Below are positions 1-7,954 of a stretch of DNA of 34,459 bases, in pieces; the first letter of the stretch is position 1; each line of letters opens with the position of its first letter. Source of the stretch: an uncultured Lachnoanaerobaculum sp. (lineage in GTDB: Bacteria; Bacillota; Clostridia; Lachnospirales; Lachnospiraceae). The notes under the pieces are model-generated. The model saw nothing but the letters and a program-made list of their open reading frames with translations, searched no databases and was not told the origin of the DNA. Location: the NCBI RefSeq assembly GCF_938015485.1, contig NZ_CALLVU010000153.1, positions 1-34,459 of the forward strand, written 5' to 3'. Both the position numbers and the translations under genes were made by a program.

Positions 1-789
1 CCTGAAAGTATAGTACCTTATAATATGCTTAGATATATAGAATTTGGTAGTGGAACTTTTTTTATAGATGATGAAGAATTTGTTGTTAGTAAATCTCAAA
101 TAGTGTACATTCCAAAGGGAAGTAGGCTTTCATGTTATACTACAAGTGAAAATTTTTCGTTTACAAGTATACGGTTTACAAACTCGGTATATTTTGAAGG
201 TGGAGATTTTTTGAAGGACTACTATGGTATACCGAATGTTATAGATGGTGCAGACGAGAAAATTTTCTTTGAGAAGATATACCATTATATAAAAGAAGAG
301 GATCCGGCAAGAATGTTTTTTGTAAGAGGATATATGGAACTGTTAATAGGACATTTGATAGAAAAGTCGAATATAATGTATCCGGATCATGCATTGAAGC
401 TGATGAAATCAGATGAGTATTCATTTGAAAGTTTGGTAAATAGAATAAAAAAAGCTACTACAAAGATGGACAGCAGAATACAGGTTGTATTAGACTATGT
501 GATTCTACATCCGTCGGAAGAATATAGTCCGCAGAGACTCGCAGATATGGCAGAACTTAGTAAACAAAGATTTAGTGCCTTGTTTAAAGAACAGGTAGGT
601 AAATCACCAATGGAATATATAAAGGACTTAAAATTAACTACAGCAGCAAGGAAGTTGTTAGTCAGTAATGTCTCCATAAGTGATATTGCATACAGCATAG
701 GATATAATGATCCTAATTACTTTATTAGAGAATTTAAGGTAGCATTTGGGTATACGCCAAGGCAGTATAGATTAGCTGCAAAAGAATAA
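1..789 (+). CDS. AraC-family transcriptional regulator, 5' end cut by window
   Basis: The frame is open from base 1, and an in-frame ATG at 25 falls inside what looks like the N-terminal cupin-type sensor domain, so the true start probably lies upstream of the window. The C-terminal ~100 residues form the double helix-turn-helix of AraC/XylS proteins: a first HTH around 'RLADMAELSKQRFSALFKE' and a second around 'SISDIAYSIGYNDPNYFIRE', ending in the family signature 'FKVAFGYTPRQYR'. Proteins of this type sense a small ligand, usually a sugar, through the N-terminal domain and activate a neighbouring operon. A sugar ABC importer starts about 280 bp downstream on the same strand and is the obvious target. 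The gene is followed by a strong hairpin terminator at 844-894, so it is transcribed separately from the importer. The ligand is unknown. Confidence 0.9.
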   Translation, partial: PESIVPYNMLRYIEFGSGTFFIDDEEFVVSKSQIVYIPKGSRLSCYTTSENFSFTSIRFTNSVYFEGGDFLKDYYGIPNVIDGADEKIFFEKIYHYIKEEDPARMFFVRGYMELLIGHLIEKSNIMYPDHALKLMKSDEYSFESLVNRIKKATTKMDSRIQVVLDYVILHPSEEYSPQRLADMAELSKQRFSALFKEQVGKSPMEYIKDLKLTTAARKLLVSNVSISDIAYSIGYNDPNYFIREFKVAFGYTPRQYRLAAKE

Positions 790-948
790 GATTATAAGAC
801 TATTATGCTATTTATAAGTGAAAAAAACATATTTTAAAGTATAAAAACAGATATTTTTAGAATTATTTTATCTAGAATATCTGTTTTATTTTTGTGCTAA
901 AATATATTGATAAGATTATAACATAAGCGTATTATGCTATTTTTAAGT
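788..948 (+). repeat. Two-part direct repeat flanking the AraC-gene terminator
   Basis: AAGATTATAA occurs at 788-797 and 912-921. ATTATGCTATTT(A/T)TAAGT occurs at 802-819 and 931-948 with one mismatch in 18. The halves are 4 bp apart in the first copy and 9 bp apart in the second. The second copy lies just upstream of the -10-like TATAAT boxes of the importer operon. AraC-type activators commonly bind directly repeated sites, so these are candidate binding sites; that is inference. Confidence 0.5.
844..894 (+). terminator. Rho-independent terminator after the AraC-type gene
   Basis: A 12-bp stem is formed by AAAACAGATATT (844-855) and AATATCTGTTTT (876-887), with further pairing inside the loop (TAGA/TCTA). 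It is followed by ATTTTTG. It separates the regulator from the importer operon. Confidence 0.8.
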
Positions 949-976
949 CTAGATTTTATAGAATTAGTATAAAAAA

Positions 977-1045
977 TATAATATAATATCATCATCAAGA
1001 ACAATTATCACAAATGAGCGTAAAAATATTTTTAGTTGTGATAAT
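977..1045 (+). promoter_or_regulatory. Candidate promoter and long inverted repeat upstream of the sugar importer
   Basis: Two overlapping perfect TATAAT boxes lie at 977-982 and 982-987, without a convincing -35 at 16-18 bp, as expected for an activator-dependent promoter. Downstream, ATTATCACAA (1004-1013) and TTGTGATAAT (1036-1045) form a perfect 10-bp inverted repeat with a 22-nt spacer that itself holds the palindrome AAAAATATTTTT. It ends 14 bp before the ribosome binding site of the binding-protein gene. It could be an operator or a 5'UTR hairpin. The rest of the 790-1069 gap is AT-rich with nothing else recognised. Confidence 0.5.
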
Positions 1046-1069
1046 AATATAGTTTATATGGAGGGAATA

Positions 1070-2419
1070 ATGAAGAAAAGATTTTTAAACGGATTGTTAA
1101 CAGCAGTATTAGTTGCATCAACATTAGTCGGTTGTGGTGGTCAGCAAAGTACTAAATCAACCGGAACGGATACAAGTAGTCAAGAAGCCAAAGAGTTAGA
1201 TGGTGAGATTACGTTCTGGCATTCTTTTACACAGGGACCTAGATTAGAGGTTATACAAAAAGCAGCAGATAAATTTATGCAGGATAATCCAAAGGTTAAA
1301 ATAAATATAGAGACTTTTTCATGGGGAGATTTCTATACAAAATGGACAACCGGACTTGCGTCAGGAAATGTTCCGGATATGAGTACAGCGTTACCGAGTC
1401 ATGTGGTAGAGATGATGGATTCAGAGGCGGTAATTCCGGTAGATGATCTTATTGATGATATCGGAAGAGATAAATTCGCAAAAACTGCACTTTCTGAAGG
1501 GGAGAAGGATGGAAAATGCTATTCAATACCTCTATATTCACATGCACAGGTTATGTGGTATAGGAAAGATTTACTTAAGGCTGCAAATCTTGATGTTCCT
1601 AAGACATGGGATGAGTTTGCTACAGCAGCAAAAGCTCTTACAAAGGATGGGGTATATGGATGTTCATTTCCATGTGGTTCTAATGATTTAATGGCAACAA
1701 GGTTTTTAAATTTCTATGTTCGTAGTGCAGGTGGTAGTCTTTTGACAGATGATTTAAAGGCAAATCTTACAAGTGACGAAGCTATAGCAGGAATTAATTT
1801 TTGGCTGGATATTTATAAGAATTGCTCGCCGAAAGATTCTGTAAACTATGCAGTGCTTGATCAAGCCAATTTATATTATCAAGGAAAGACGGCGTTTGAT
1901 TTTAATAGCGGATTTCAGATTTCAGGTGTAAAGACCAACTCTCCGGAATTAGTAGATCAGATTTCATGTGCTCCGTTGCCTAAGATGAAGGCTGATGATC
2001 CGGATTACGGTGCTGAAACTTCTAATATACCTATGGTAGTGTGGGCTAAATCAGAACATCCGGAAATATGCAAGGCATTTATGAAAACATTATATGATAC
2101 AGATACTTATACTGAATTTTTAGCGGCAACACCGGTTGGAATGCTTCCGGCTATAACAGGTATTTCAGATTCGGAAAAGTATAAATCTAATGAAACTATA
2201 CAAAAGTTTGCGGATGAAGAGAAAGTTATTGAGGACGCAGTAAAAAGAGGTACAGCAATTGGATTTGAACATGGACCTAGTGTACAAGCAGGGCTTCTGA
2301 CATCGCAAGGTATAATAGAGGGAATGTTCCAGGATATTATAACAAATGGAACAGATGTTAAAGTAGCAGCTAAGAACGCAGAAGATAAGCTAAATGAGAT
2401 ATTTGCCTCAGTTCAATAG
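1070..2419 (+). CDS. Sugar ABC transporter substrate-binding lipoprotein
   Basis: Family 1 extracellular solute-binding protein (MalE/UgpB type), 449 residues. It captures a sugar or oligosaccharide outside the membrane and hands it to the permease pair encoded next. The N-terminus is a lipoprotein signal: positive 'MKKR', a hydrophobic run and the lipobox LVGC, with the lipidated Cys at residue 22. The mature part opens with a Ser/Thr-rich linker and then 'ITFWHSF', typical of the family. An in-frame ATG at 1058 would overlap the GGAGGG ribosome binding site (1060-1065), so the ATG at 1070, five bases after GGAGG, is the better start. A hairpin follows the stop codon and probably makes this transcript more abundant than those of the permeases. 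The substrate cannot be told from the sequence. Confidence 0.93.
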   Translation: MKKRFLNGLLTAVLVASTLVGCGGQQSTKSTGTDTSSQEAKELDGEITFWHSFTQGPRLEVIQKAADKFMQDNPKVKINIETFSWGDFYTKWTTGLASGNVPDMSTALPSHVVEMMDSEAVIPVDDLIDDIGRDKFAKTALSEGEKDGKCYSIPLYSHAQVMWYRKDLLKAANLDVPKTWDEFATAAKALTKDGVYGCSFPCGSNDLMATRFLNFYVRSAGGSLLTDDLKANLTSDEAIAGINFWLDIYKNCSPKDSVNYAVLDQANLYYQGKTAFDFNSGFQISGVKTNSPELVDQISCAPLPKMKADDPDYGAETSNIPMVVWAKSEHPEICKAFMKTLYDTDTYTEFLAATPVGMLPAITGISDSEKYKSNETIQKFADEEKVIEDAVKRGTAIGFEHGPSVQAGLLTSQGIIEGMFQDIITNGTDVKVAAKNAEDKLNEIFASVQ

Positions 2420-2430
2420 TGAATTTGAAT

Positions 2431-2461
2431 GCCCCATTTAGAAAGAGATGGGGCATTTTTT
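2431..2461 (+). terminator. Intercistronic hairpin/partial terminator between binding protein and permeases
   Basis: GCCCCAT (2431-2437) pairs with ATGGGGC (2448-2454), followed by ATTTTTT. The ribosome binding site of the first permease starts a few bases later. Such elements after binding-protein genes commonly allow reduced read-through or protect the upstream mRNA, giving more binding protein than permease. Confidence 0.75.
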
Positions 2462-2480
2462 AAGAAAGGAGAGGTAACTG

Positions 2481-3368
2481 ATGCGAGATAAAATAAAATC
2501 TAATTATTCAAGGTGGTTATTTGTACTCCCGGCTTTGATAATTGTAGGAGCTTTGCTTATTTATCCTATTTTTTCAAGTTCATATTTTAGCTTAACAACA
2601 AAACATCTAACAAAGCATAGTTATAAATTTGTCGGATTCAAGAACTATATATCAATATTATCGGATGTAGGTTTTTACAAGGCTTTTCTAATTTCAATAC
2701 TATGGACAGTATGTTCACTTTTAGGTCAGATAATAATCGGTTTCACGTCAGCTTTGGCATTACATAAGGTGAAGCGTTTTAAAGGTGTCTATAGGATATT
2801 ACTTATCATTCCATGGGCTTTTCCGTCTATCGTTATAGCACTTGCATGGAAGTGGATTTTAAACGGTGTATCGGGATTTATTCCAAACTTACTTGTAAAT
2901 CTAGGGTTAGCATCAAATTTACCACAGTTTTTAAGTGATGGAAACCTTGTTTTTGGAACACTTATATTTATAAATATATGGTTTGGTGCACCAATGATTA
3001 TGGTGAATGTGCTTTCAGCACTTCAAACTATACCTACAGATCAGTACGAAGCGGCACAAATTGACGGAGCAAGTAAATTGCAGCAATTTAAACATATCAC
3101 ATTGCCGCATATTAAAGTTGTTGTTGGACTGCTGGTTGTTTTGAGGACTATTTGGGTGTTTAACAACTTTGATTTAATATATTTGATAACAGGTGGTGGC
3201 CCTGCAAATGCAACTACTACAGTACCGATATATGCTTACAATATGGGTTGGGGTACAAAGCTTTTAGGGAAATCATCAGCTGTAACGATGCTGTTACTTA
3301 TATTCTTACTGATTGTTTGTACATTATATTTTAAAGTTATAGATAGATGGGAAAAGGAGGATAAGTAA
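2481..3368 (+). CDS. Carbohydrate ABC transporter permease (MalF/UgpA type)
   Basis: Inner-membrane permease of 295 residues with six hydrophobic segments, the first at about residues 12-32. The cytoplasmic EAA loop that docks the ATPase is visible as 'EAAQIDGASKLQQFKHITLPHI' split across its conserved EAA, G and LP positions (about residues 192-213). It pairs with the next-encoded permease to form the channel. The start has a good AAAGGAGAGG upstream. The locus has no ATP-binding subunit; in Firmicutes such importers commonly borrow a shared MsmX-type ATPase encoded elsewhere, which is an inference here. The stop codon lies inside the ribosome-binding region of the following gene, so the two are translationally close. 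Confidence 0.92.
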   Translation: MRDKIKSNYSRWLFVLPALIIVGALLIYPIFSSSYFSLTTKHLTKHSYKFVGFKNYISILSDVGFYKAFLISILWTVCSLLGQIIIGFTSALALHKVKRFKGVYRILLIIPWAFPSIVIALAWKWILNGVSGFIPNLLVNLGLASNLPQFLSDGNLVFGTLIFINIWFGAPMIMVNVLSALQTIPTDQYEAAQIDGASKLQQFKHITLPHIKVVVGLLVVLRTIWVFNNFDLIYLITGGGPANATTTVPIYAYNMGWGTKLLGKSSAVTMLLLIFLLIVCTLYFKVIDRWEKEDK

Positions 3369-3370
3369 TA

Positions 3371-4204
3371 ATGGGAAGACTAAAAGAAAAAATTGGAAGT
3401 TTGTGTTGTCATATATATCTTGTAATTTTATCTGTTATAGCCTTTTTTCCTTTAGTGTGGGTATTACTTTCTTCAGTAAAGGCATCCGGAGAGTTGACTT
3501 CTAACCCTACAGCTTTTTTACCTAAAGAATTTACTTTGGTCAATTATAAGAATGTAATAGATAATTTAGGATTTACAGTTAATATCGGAAACAGTTTGAT
3601 AATAGCTTTGATAACAACGTTGATTGCGATAACTGTATCTTCTATGGCTGCATATGGAATTGTGAGATTTTTCCCGAAGTTTGGGAATATTATGTCAAGG
3701 GTTTTGGTTACTACATATATGTTTCCACCTATACTCCTTGCAATCCCTTATTCTTTAGTGATGGCAAAACTTGGACTTACCAATACAAGAGTGGGACTTA
3801 TAATAGTATATTTGTCATTTAGTGTACCCTATGCAGTTTGGATGCTTGTAGGATTTTTTAAAACAGTTCCTATAGGAATAGAAGAAGCGGCAAGAGTTGA
3901 TGGGGCAAATAAGCTTGTTACATTTGTGAGAATAGTATTGCCTCTTGTAGCTCCGGGAATTGTAGCGACAGCAATATATACTTTTATAAATGCTTGGAAT
4001 GAATTTTTATATTCTTTGATCTTGATAAACAGCACGAATTTGATGACAGTTTCTGTAGCGCTGAAGTCTTTACAGGGAGCTGAAATTCTTGATTGGGGAA
4101 GTATGATGGCAGCATCTACAATAGTTGTAATTCCATCTGTAATATTCTTTACATTCATACAAAGGTATATAGCAGGTGGCATGACGGAAGGTTCAGTAAA
4201 GTAA
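3371..4204 (+). CDS. Carbohydrate ABC transporter permease (MalG type)
   Basis: Second permease of the importer, 277 residues, six predicted membrane segments. The EAA motif is 'EEAARVDGANKLVTFVRIV' at about residues 172-190 and is followed by LP, as in MalG-like subunits. Its AAGGAGG ribosome binding site (3354-3360) lies within the end of the preceding permease gene, and the ATG begins 2 bp after that gene's stop, so the pair is clearly co-expressed. The C-terminus ends 'AGGMTEGSVK', the usual MalG-like ending (ITGLTxGAVK). It belongs with the binding protein at 1070 and the dehydrogenase at 4226; substrate unknown. Confidence 0.92.
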   Translation: MGRLKEKIGSLCCHIYLVILSVIAFFPLVWVLLSSVKASGELTSNPTAFLPKEFTLVNYKNVIDNLGFTVNIGNSLIIALITTLIAITVSSMAAYGIVRFFPKFGNIMSRVLVTTYMFPPILLAIPYSLVMAKLGLTNTRVGLIIVYLSFSVPYAVWMLVGFFKTVPIGIEEAARVDGANKLVTFVRIVLPLVAPGIVATAIYTFINAWNEFLYSLILINSTNLMTVSVALKSLQGAEILDWGSMMAASTIVVIPSVIFFTFIQRYIAGGMTEGSVK

Positions 4205-4225
4205 AATTGGAGGATTATTAATATA

Positions 4226-5332
4226 ATGAAAAGAATAGGGTATGCACTTGTAGGTACCGGATATTTTGGTGCTGAGCTTGGTAGGATAATGAATGAGCAG
4301 GAAAATGCGAGAGTTGTTGCAGTATTTGACCCAAATAATGCTGTAGAAATAGCAAAAGAGTTGAATTGTGATGTTGAAACAGACTTGGATAAATTGTATA
4401 GTAGAAGTGATGTTGATGCAGTTATTGTAGCATCACCAAATTATTTACATAAAGAACCTGTTATAAAAGCGGCAAAGCATGGTGTTCATGTATTTTGTGA
4501 GAAGCCGATTGCATTGTCATATAGTGATTGTGATGCAATGGTTAAGGCTTGTGAAGAGCATGGCGTAAGATTTATGGCAGGTCATGTCATGAACTTTTTT
4601 AACGGTGTAAGGCATGCTAAAAAGCTTATCAATGAAGGTATTATTGGAGATGTACTATATTGCCATTCAGCAAGGAATGGATGGGAAGAACCACAGGAGA
4701 GTATAAGTTGGAAAAAAATACGTGAAAAGTCCGGTGGTCATCTGTACCATCATATACATGAACTTGATTGCATTCAGTTTATAATGGGTGAACCTGAAGA
4801 GGTGACGATGATTGGTGGGAATGTTGCACATCAGGGAAAAGAGTTTGGTGATGAAGATGATATGCTGTTTATAAGTCTTGAGTTTCCAAATAAAAAATTT
4901 GCAGTACTGGAGTATGGGTCGGCATTCCATTGGCCTGAGCATTATGTATTAATTCAGGGTACTAAAGGTGCTATAAGAATAGATATGTATGATTGTGGAG
5001 GTACTCTAAGGGTTGGAGACAAGATAGAACATTTTTTAGTACATGAATCAAAAGAAGAGGATGATGATCGTACACAAATTTATCATGGGACTGAGATGGA
5101 TGGAGCCATAATGTATGGAAAGCCGGGTAAAAAACCGCCTATGTGGCTCCACAGCATTATGAAAAATGAAATGAAATTCTTTAATGATGTATTACATGGA
5201 GCACCTGTCAGTGACGAGTTTATGCCGTTACTTACAGGAAAAGCGGCAAGAGCCGCTATTGCAACTGCAGATGCTCTAACGTTATCTCTTAATGAAGATA
5301 GAAAGGTAAAGCTATCAGAGATTAAAAATTAG
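4226..5332 (+). CDS. Gfo/Idh/MocA-family NAD(P)-dependent oxidoreductase
   Basis: Probable cytoplasmic sugar or cyclitol dehydrogenase of 368 residues. The N-terminal Rossmann fold shows the dinucleotide motif GTGYFG (residues 10-15), and 'CEKPIALS' (91-98) contains the conserved EKP that lines the active site. The C-terminal half has the family's alpha/beta substrate domain, with 'HHIHELDCI' near residues 175-183 in the place of the catalytic Asp/His segment. It begins 21 bp after the second permease and ends the operon before the hairpin at 5391. The likely role is the first oxidation of the imported sugar or derivative. Family members act on inositol, glucose 6-phosphate, sialic acid and many others, so the exact substrate cannot be assigned. 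Confidence 0.9.
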   Translation: MKRIGYALVGTGYFGAELGRIMNEQENARVVAVFDPNNAVEIAKELNCDVETDLDKLYSRSDVDAVIVASPNYLHKEPVIKAAKHGVHVFCEKPIALSYSDCDAMVKACEEHGVRFMAGHVMNFFNGVRHAKKLINEGIIGDVLYCHSARNGWEEPQESISWKKIREKSGGHLYHHIHELDCIQFIMGEPEEVTMIGGNVAHQGKEFGDEDDMLFISLEFPNKKFAVLEYGSAFHWPEHYVLIQGTKGAIRIDMYDCGGTLRVGDKIEHFLVHESKEEDDDRTQIYHGTEMDGAIMYGKPGKKPPMWLHSIMKNEMKFFNDVLHGAPVSDEFMPLLTGKAARAAIATADALTLSLNEDRKVKLSEIKN

Positions 5333-5390
5333 CTTTGTATAAGCCAAATACAAATACTAATTTTTATATAAAAACTTCATATTCCAAAAT

Positions 5391-5414
5391 GGGGCTGTCA
5401 AATGTGACAGCCCC
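5391..5414. terminator. Hairpin terminator of the sugar operon
   Basis: Perfect 10-bp stem GGGGCTGTCA (5391-5400) / TGACAGCCCC (5405-5414) with a 4-nt loop. Read on the plus strand the T-tract is poor (CAATTAATTT); on the minus strand it is ATTTT. It sits between two converging operons. Confidence 0.7.
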
Positions 5415-5477
5415 CAATTAATTTATATAATGAATTGTTATAGATATTGGGTTTATTATTAGTTTATATTTGTCAAG

Positions 5478-5506
5478 TAAAAAAAGGCTGTCGCACGCGA
5501 CAGCCT
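5478..5506 (-). terminator. Rho-independent terminator of the yge operon
   Basis: On the minus strand AGGCTGTCG (5506-5498), a CGTG loop, and CGACAGCCT (5493-5485) are followed by seven T residues (5485-5479). It lies directly after the purine permease stop codon. Confidence 0.88.
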
Positions 5507-5521
5507 AAATATTTTAATATA

Positions 5522-6853
5522 TTACTTTGTATCCTTTGACTTTGGAAGTACAACATTCAATATGATAGCTACTATAGTTGCAACAACTACAGGGCTCTTA
5601 CCGAAGACAGTTGTGAATGCAGGAGGGAATGCAGCAAGTGACTCCTGTGCCTGTGAAAGTCCTACACCGAGAGCTACTGCAAGACCTACGATAGAAGAGT
5701 TTCTAAAGTCCATCTTCTCTGTGAAGATAAGCTTCACACCTGTCATTGCTATTGAAGCAAATACAGATATTGTAGCACCGCCGAGTACGCACAACGGAAT
5801 AGTGGTAAGGAGTGCTGAGAACTTAGGTATAAGACCCGCTACAAGTATTACGACACCTGCAAGTCCGAGAACAACTCTGTTGATAACCTTTGTTGTAGTT
5901 ACAATACCTACATTCTGTGAGTATGTAGCTGACGGAAGTCCACCAAGAAGGGCAGCGATTATATTTGTAACACCGTAACCTATAATACCGCTTCTAAGCT
6001 CGTCACCTGTAGGAAGTCTGTCCATAGCACCGCTTGTAGTGGCTGTGAAGTCACCGATAGCCTGAATAGAGTTGATAGCAAACAGAAGTCCGATTGCTAC
6101 ACAAGCTGCAGGATCAAATGTTATTCCGAAATGTAAAGGCTGTGGAAGTGAGAATAAACCTGCACTTGCAACAGATGAGAAATTAATCATACCTGTACAA
6201 AGAGCTATTATATAACCTATAATCATCGCAATCAGGATTGATGCAAGCTTTACAAGGCCCTTTCCGAAGTTGTTTAATCCTATAACTATAATAAGTGTGA
6301 TTAAAGCGATTGCCCAGTTCTGTATTGAACCGTAGTTGTCTTTACCTACACCGCCTGCCATATAGTTTACAGCAACAGAGTAAAGTGAAAGACCGATAGT
6401 AAATACTACAGTACCTGTTACAAGAGGTGGGAAGAACTTTTGAATACTCTTAACAAAAAGTCCTACTATAACAGCGATAATACCGCCGACTATCTGTGCA
6501 CCGAGTATTGCGGAGATACCTGAAGTACCTGCAATAGCTGTCATACTTGGAACATATGCAAAGCTTATACCGATAATCATAGGAAGCTTTGCACCTATTC
6601 TGAACGTTTTGGTACCTATGCCGAACAGCTGTAAGAATGTAGACAGAGCTGAAACTACAAGTGACACCTGTATCATAATTACTCTGTCCGCATCGGAAAC
6701 ACCGGCAACGTTTGCTACGATAATAGCAGGTGTAATACAACCTACAATCATAGCTACTACGTGCTGAAGTGCAAGTGGAATAGCTTCTGAAAGCTTTGGA
6801 AATCCATCTGATTCAAATATTGAAGCATACTGCTTTGTTGTTTGATTACTCAT
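5522..6853 (-). CDS. pbuX: NCS2-family purine (xanthine/uric acid) permease
   Basis: Membrane transporter of 443 residues with about 12-14 hydrophobic segments, of the nucleobase:cation symporter-2 family. The diagnostic pieces are 'LALQHVVAMIVG' near residue 27 and 'SATYSQNVGIVTTTKVINR' in the second half, which match the conserved QH and QNVG motifs of xanthine/urate carriers. The uracil-type members of the family differ here. Start: a frame-open ATG at 6871 would overlap the carbamate kinase gene, whereas the ATG at 6853 has AAGGAG seven bases upstream (6866-6861), so 6853 is chosen. It is the last gene of the operon, 14 bp after arcC. The context suggests it imports the purine that the yge enzymes break down. 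Xanthine versus urate cannot be decided; the symbol is by family resemblance. Confidence 0.88.
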   Translation of the reverse strand: MSNQTTKQYASIFESDGFPKLSEAIPLALQHVVAMIVGCITPAIIVANVAGVSDADRVIMIQVSLVVSALSTFLQLFGIGTKTFRIGAKLPMIIGISFAYVPSMTAIAGTSGISAILGAQIVGGIIAVIVGLFVKSIQKFFPPLVTGTVVFTIGLSLYSVAVNYMAGGVGKDNYGSIQNWAIALITLIIVIGLNNFGKGLVKLASILIAMIIGYIIALCTGMINFSSVASAGLFSLPQPLHFGITFDPAACVAIGLLFAINSIQAIGDFTATTSGAMDRLPTGDELRSGIIGYGVTNIIAALLGGLPSATYSQNVGIVTTTKVINRVVLGLAGVVILVAGLIPKFSALLTTIPLCVLGGATISVFASIAMTGVKLIFTEKMDFRNSSIVGLAVALGVGLSQAQESLAAFPPAFTTVFGKSPVVVATIVAIILNVVLPKSKDTK

Positions 6854-6867
6854 AATATTTCTCCTTA

Positions 6868-7815
6868 TCAATCAACAATTTTTGTACCGGTTTTGCCGTT
6901 GATGGCGTCTTTAGCCTTCTCAAGCAATGTTATCATAGCAATTTTGTTCTCGCCTGAAGAAGCGAAGTCTACTGCAGCGAGTACCTTAGGGAGCATTGAT
7001 CCCGGAGCGAACTCACCGTCATCAGCATACTTTAGAGCTTCTTTTGTGCTGAGCTTATCAAGCCATTTTTCATTTTCCGTACCGTAACCTATAGCAACTT
7101 TTTCTACAGCTGTAAGGATGATAAGAGTATCTGCGCCTACATTCTTTGCAAGAAGAGCGGCAGCAGCATCCTTATCTATTACTGCAGGTACACCTGCAAG
7201 ATGCTTACCGTTTGAAATAACAGGGATTCCGCCACCGCCGCAGCAGATAACAACCTGTCCGTCATCAGCCATAGACTTAATAGCTGAAAGCTCAATAATT
7301 TCCTTCGGAGCAGGAGAAGCAACAACTCTTCTGTAACCTCTGCCGGCATCCTCTTTAACAATCCAACCTCTGCTGCCTGCAGCTGCAAGAGCTTCGTCCT
7401 TGCCCATGAACTTACCGATAGGCTTTGAAGGATTCTCAAATGCCTTATCATTTTCGTCAACTCTTATCTGAGTTACTACTGTAGCGATAGGCGGAACTTC
7501 AAGATTTCTGTTTAAGAACTCCTCGTGAAGAGCGTTCTGGATATCATAACCGATATATGCCTGACTCATTGCAACACATACTGAAAGTGGAGTAGGATCC
7601 GAGTCTGTAGAATGAGCATACTCCGTCATAGCATTGTTGATTACACCGACCTGTGGACCGTTACCATGTACAATCAATACCTCATGGCCTTCTTCAATCA
7701 AATCCACGATAGCCTTTGCAGTTGTCTTTACAGCTACCATCTGTTCTTTCAGATTGTTGCCAAGGGCATTACCGCCAAGAGCGATTACAATCTTGCTTTT
7801 GAATTTTTTTGTCAT
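6868..7815 (-). CDS. arcC: Carbamate kinase
   Basis: Cytoplasmic enzyme of 315 residues, normal family length, catalysing carbamoyl phosphate + ADP = ATP + carbamate (which decays to ammonia and CO2). Amino-acid kinase fold motifs are visible: GGNAL (residues 14-18), HGNGPQVG (49-56), a glycine-rich 'CCGGGGIPV' segment and 'VIDKDAAAALLA'. AGGGGA lies upstream of the ATG. It follows ygeW, which would supply carbamoyl phosphate; there is no arcA or arcB in the window, so it serves the yge pathway rather than arginine deiminase. The E. coli equivalent in the yge cluster is called yqeA. A terminator-like switch at 7851-7929 separates it from ygeW and may set its expression independently. Confidence 0.95.
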   Translation of the reverse strand: MTKKFKSKIVIALGGNALGNNLKEQMVAVKTTAKAIVDLIEEGHEVLIVHGNGPQVGVINNAMTEYAHSTDSDPTPLSVCVAMSQAYIGYDIQNALHEEFLNRNLEVPPIATVVTQIRVDENDKAFENPSKPIGKFMGKDEALAAAGSRGWIVKEDAGRGYRRVVASPAPKEIIELSAIKSMADDGQVVICCGGGGIPVISNGKHLAGVPAVIDKDAAAALLAKNVGADTLIILTAVEKVAIGYGTENEKWLDKLSTKEALKYADDGEFAPGSMLPKVLAAVDFASSGENKIAMITLLEKAKDAINGKTGTKIVD

Positions 7816-7850
7816 AAAATCTCCCCTTAATAAAATTTCTAGGAAATGTT

Positions 7851-7929
7851 AAAAAAAAGACAGGTTTTTGTGACCTGCCTTTTGGTTTATAGGCAGCAGT
7901 GAAATGATTGTCTATATTTAACTACTGCC
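7851..7929 (-). promoter_or_regulatory. Terminator with overlapping alternative pairings (candidate attenuator) before arcC
   Basis: Minus-strand terminator: AGGCAGGT (7880-7873) pairs with ACCTGTCT (7865-7858), one G-T pair, followed by seven or more Ts (7858-7851). Upstream, GGCAGTAGT (7929-7921) pairs with ACTGCTGCC (7900-7892) with one mismatch. The segment CTGCCT (7896-7891) can instead pair with AGGCAG (7880-7875), the 5' arm of the terminator. The first hairpin and the middle pairing exclude each other, as do the middle pairing and the terminator. This is the layout of a transcription attenuator. A further 7-bp hairpin (7936-7953) lies just after the ygeW stop codon. The trigger is unknown. 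Confidence 0.55.
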
Positions 7930-7954
7930 ACATGGATAAGTCCTTTGACTTATA

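Noticed and set aside
1058..1069. Start of the binding-protein gene at ATG 1058
   Set aside because: It overlaps the GGAGGG ribosome binding site that serves the ATG at 1070, and the lipoprotein signal begins naturally at MKKR.
5391..5506. Inverted repeats as ends of an insertion sequence
   Set aside because: Each is a self-contained terminator hairpin with a short loop; there is no transposase and no target duplication.
5562..5978. Antisense open frames over the permease and other genes of the yge block
   Set aside because: They follow the codon periodicity of the real gene on the other strand and lack ribosome binding sites and recognisable products.
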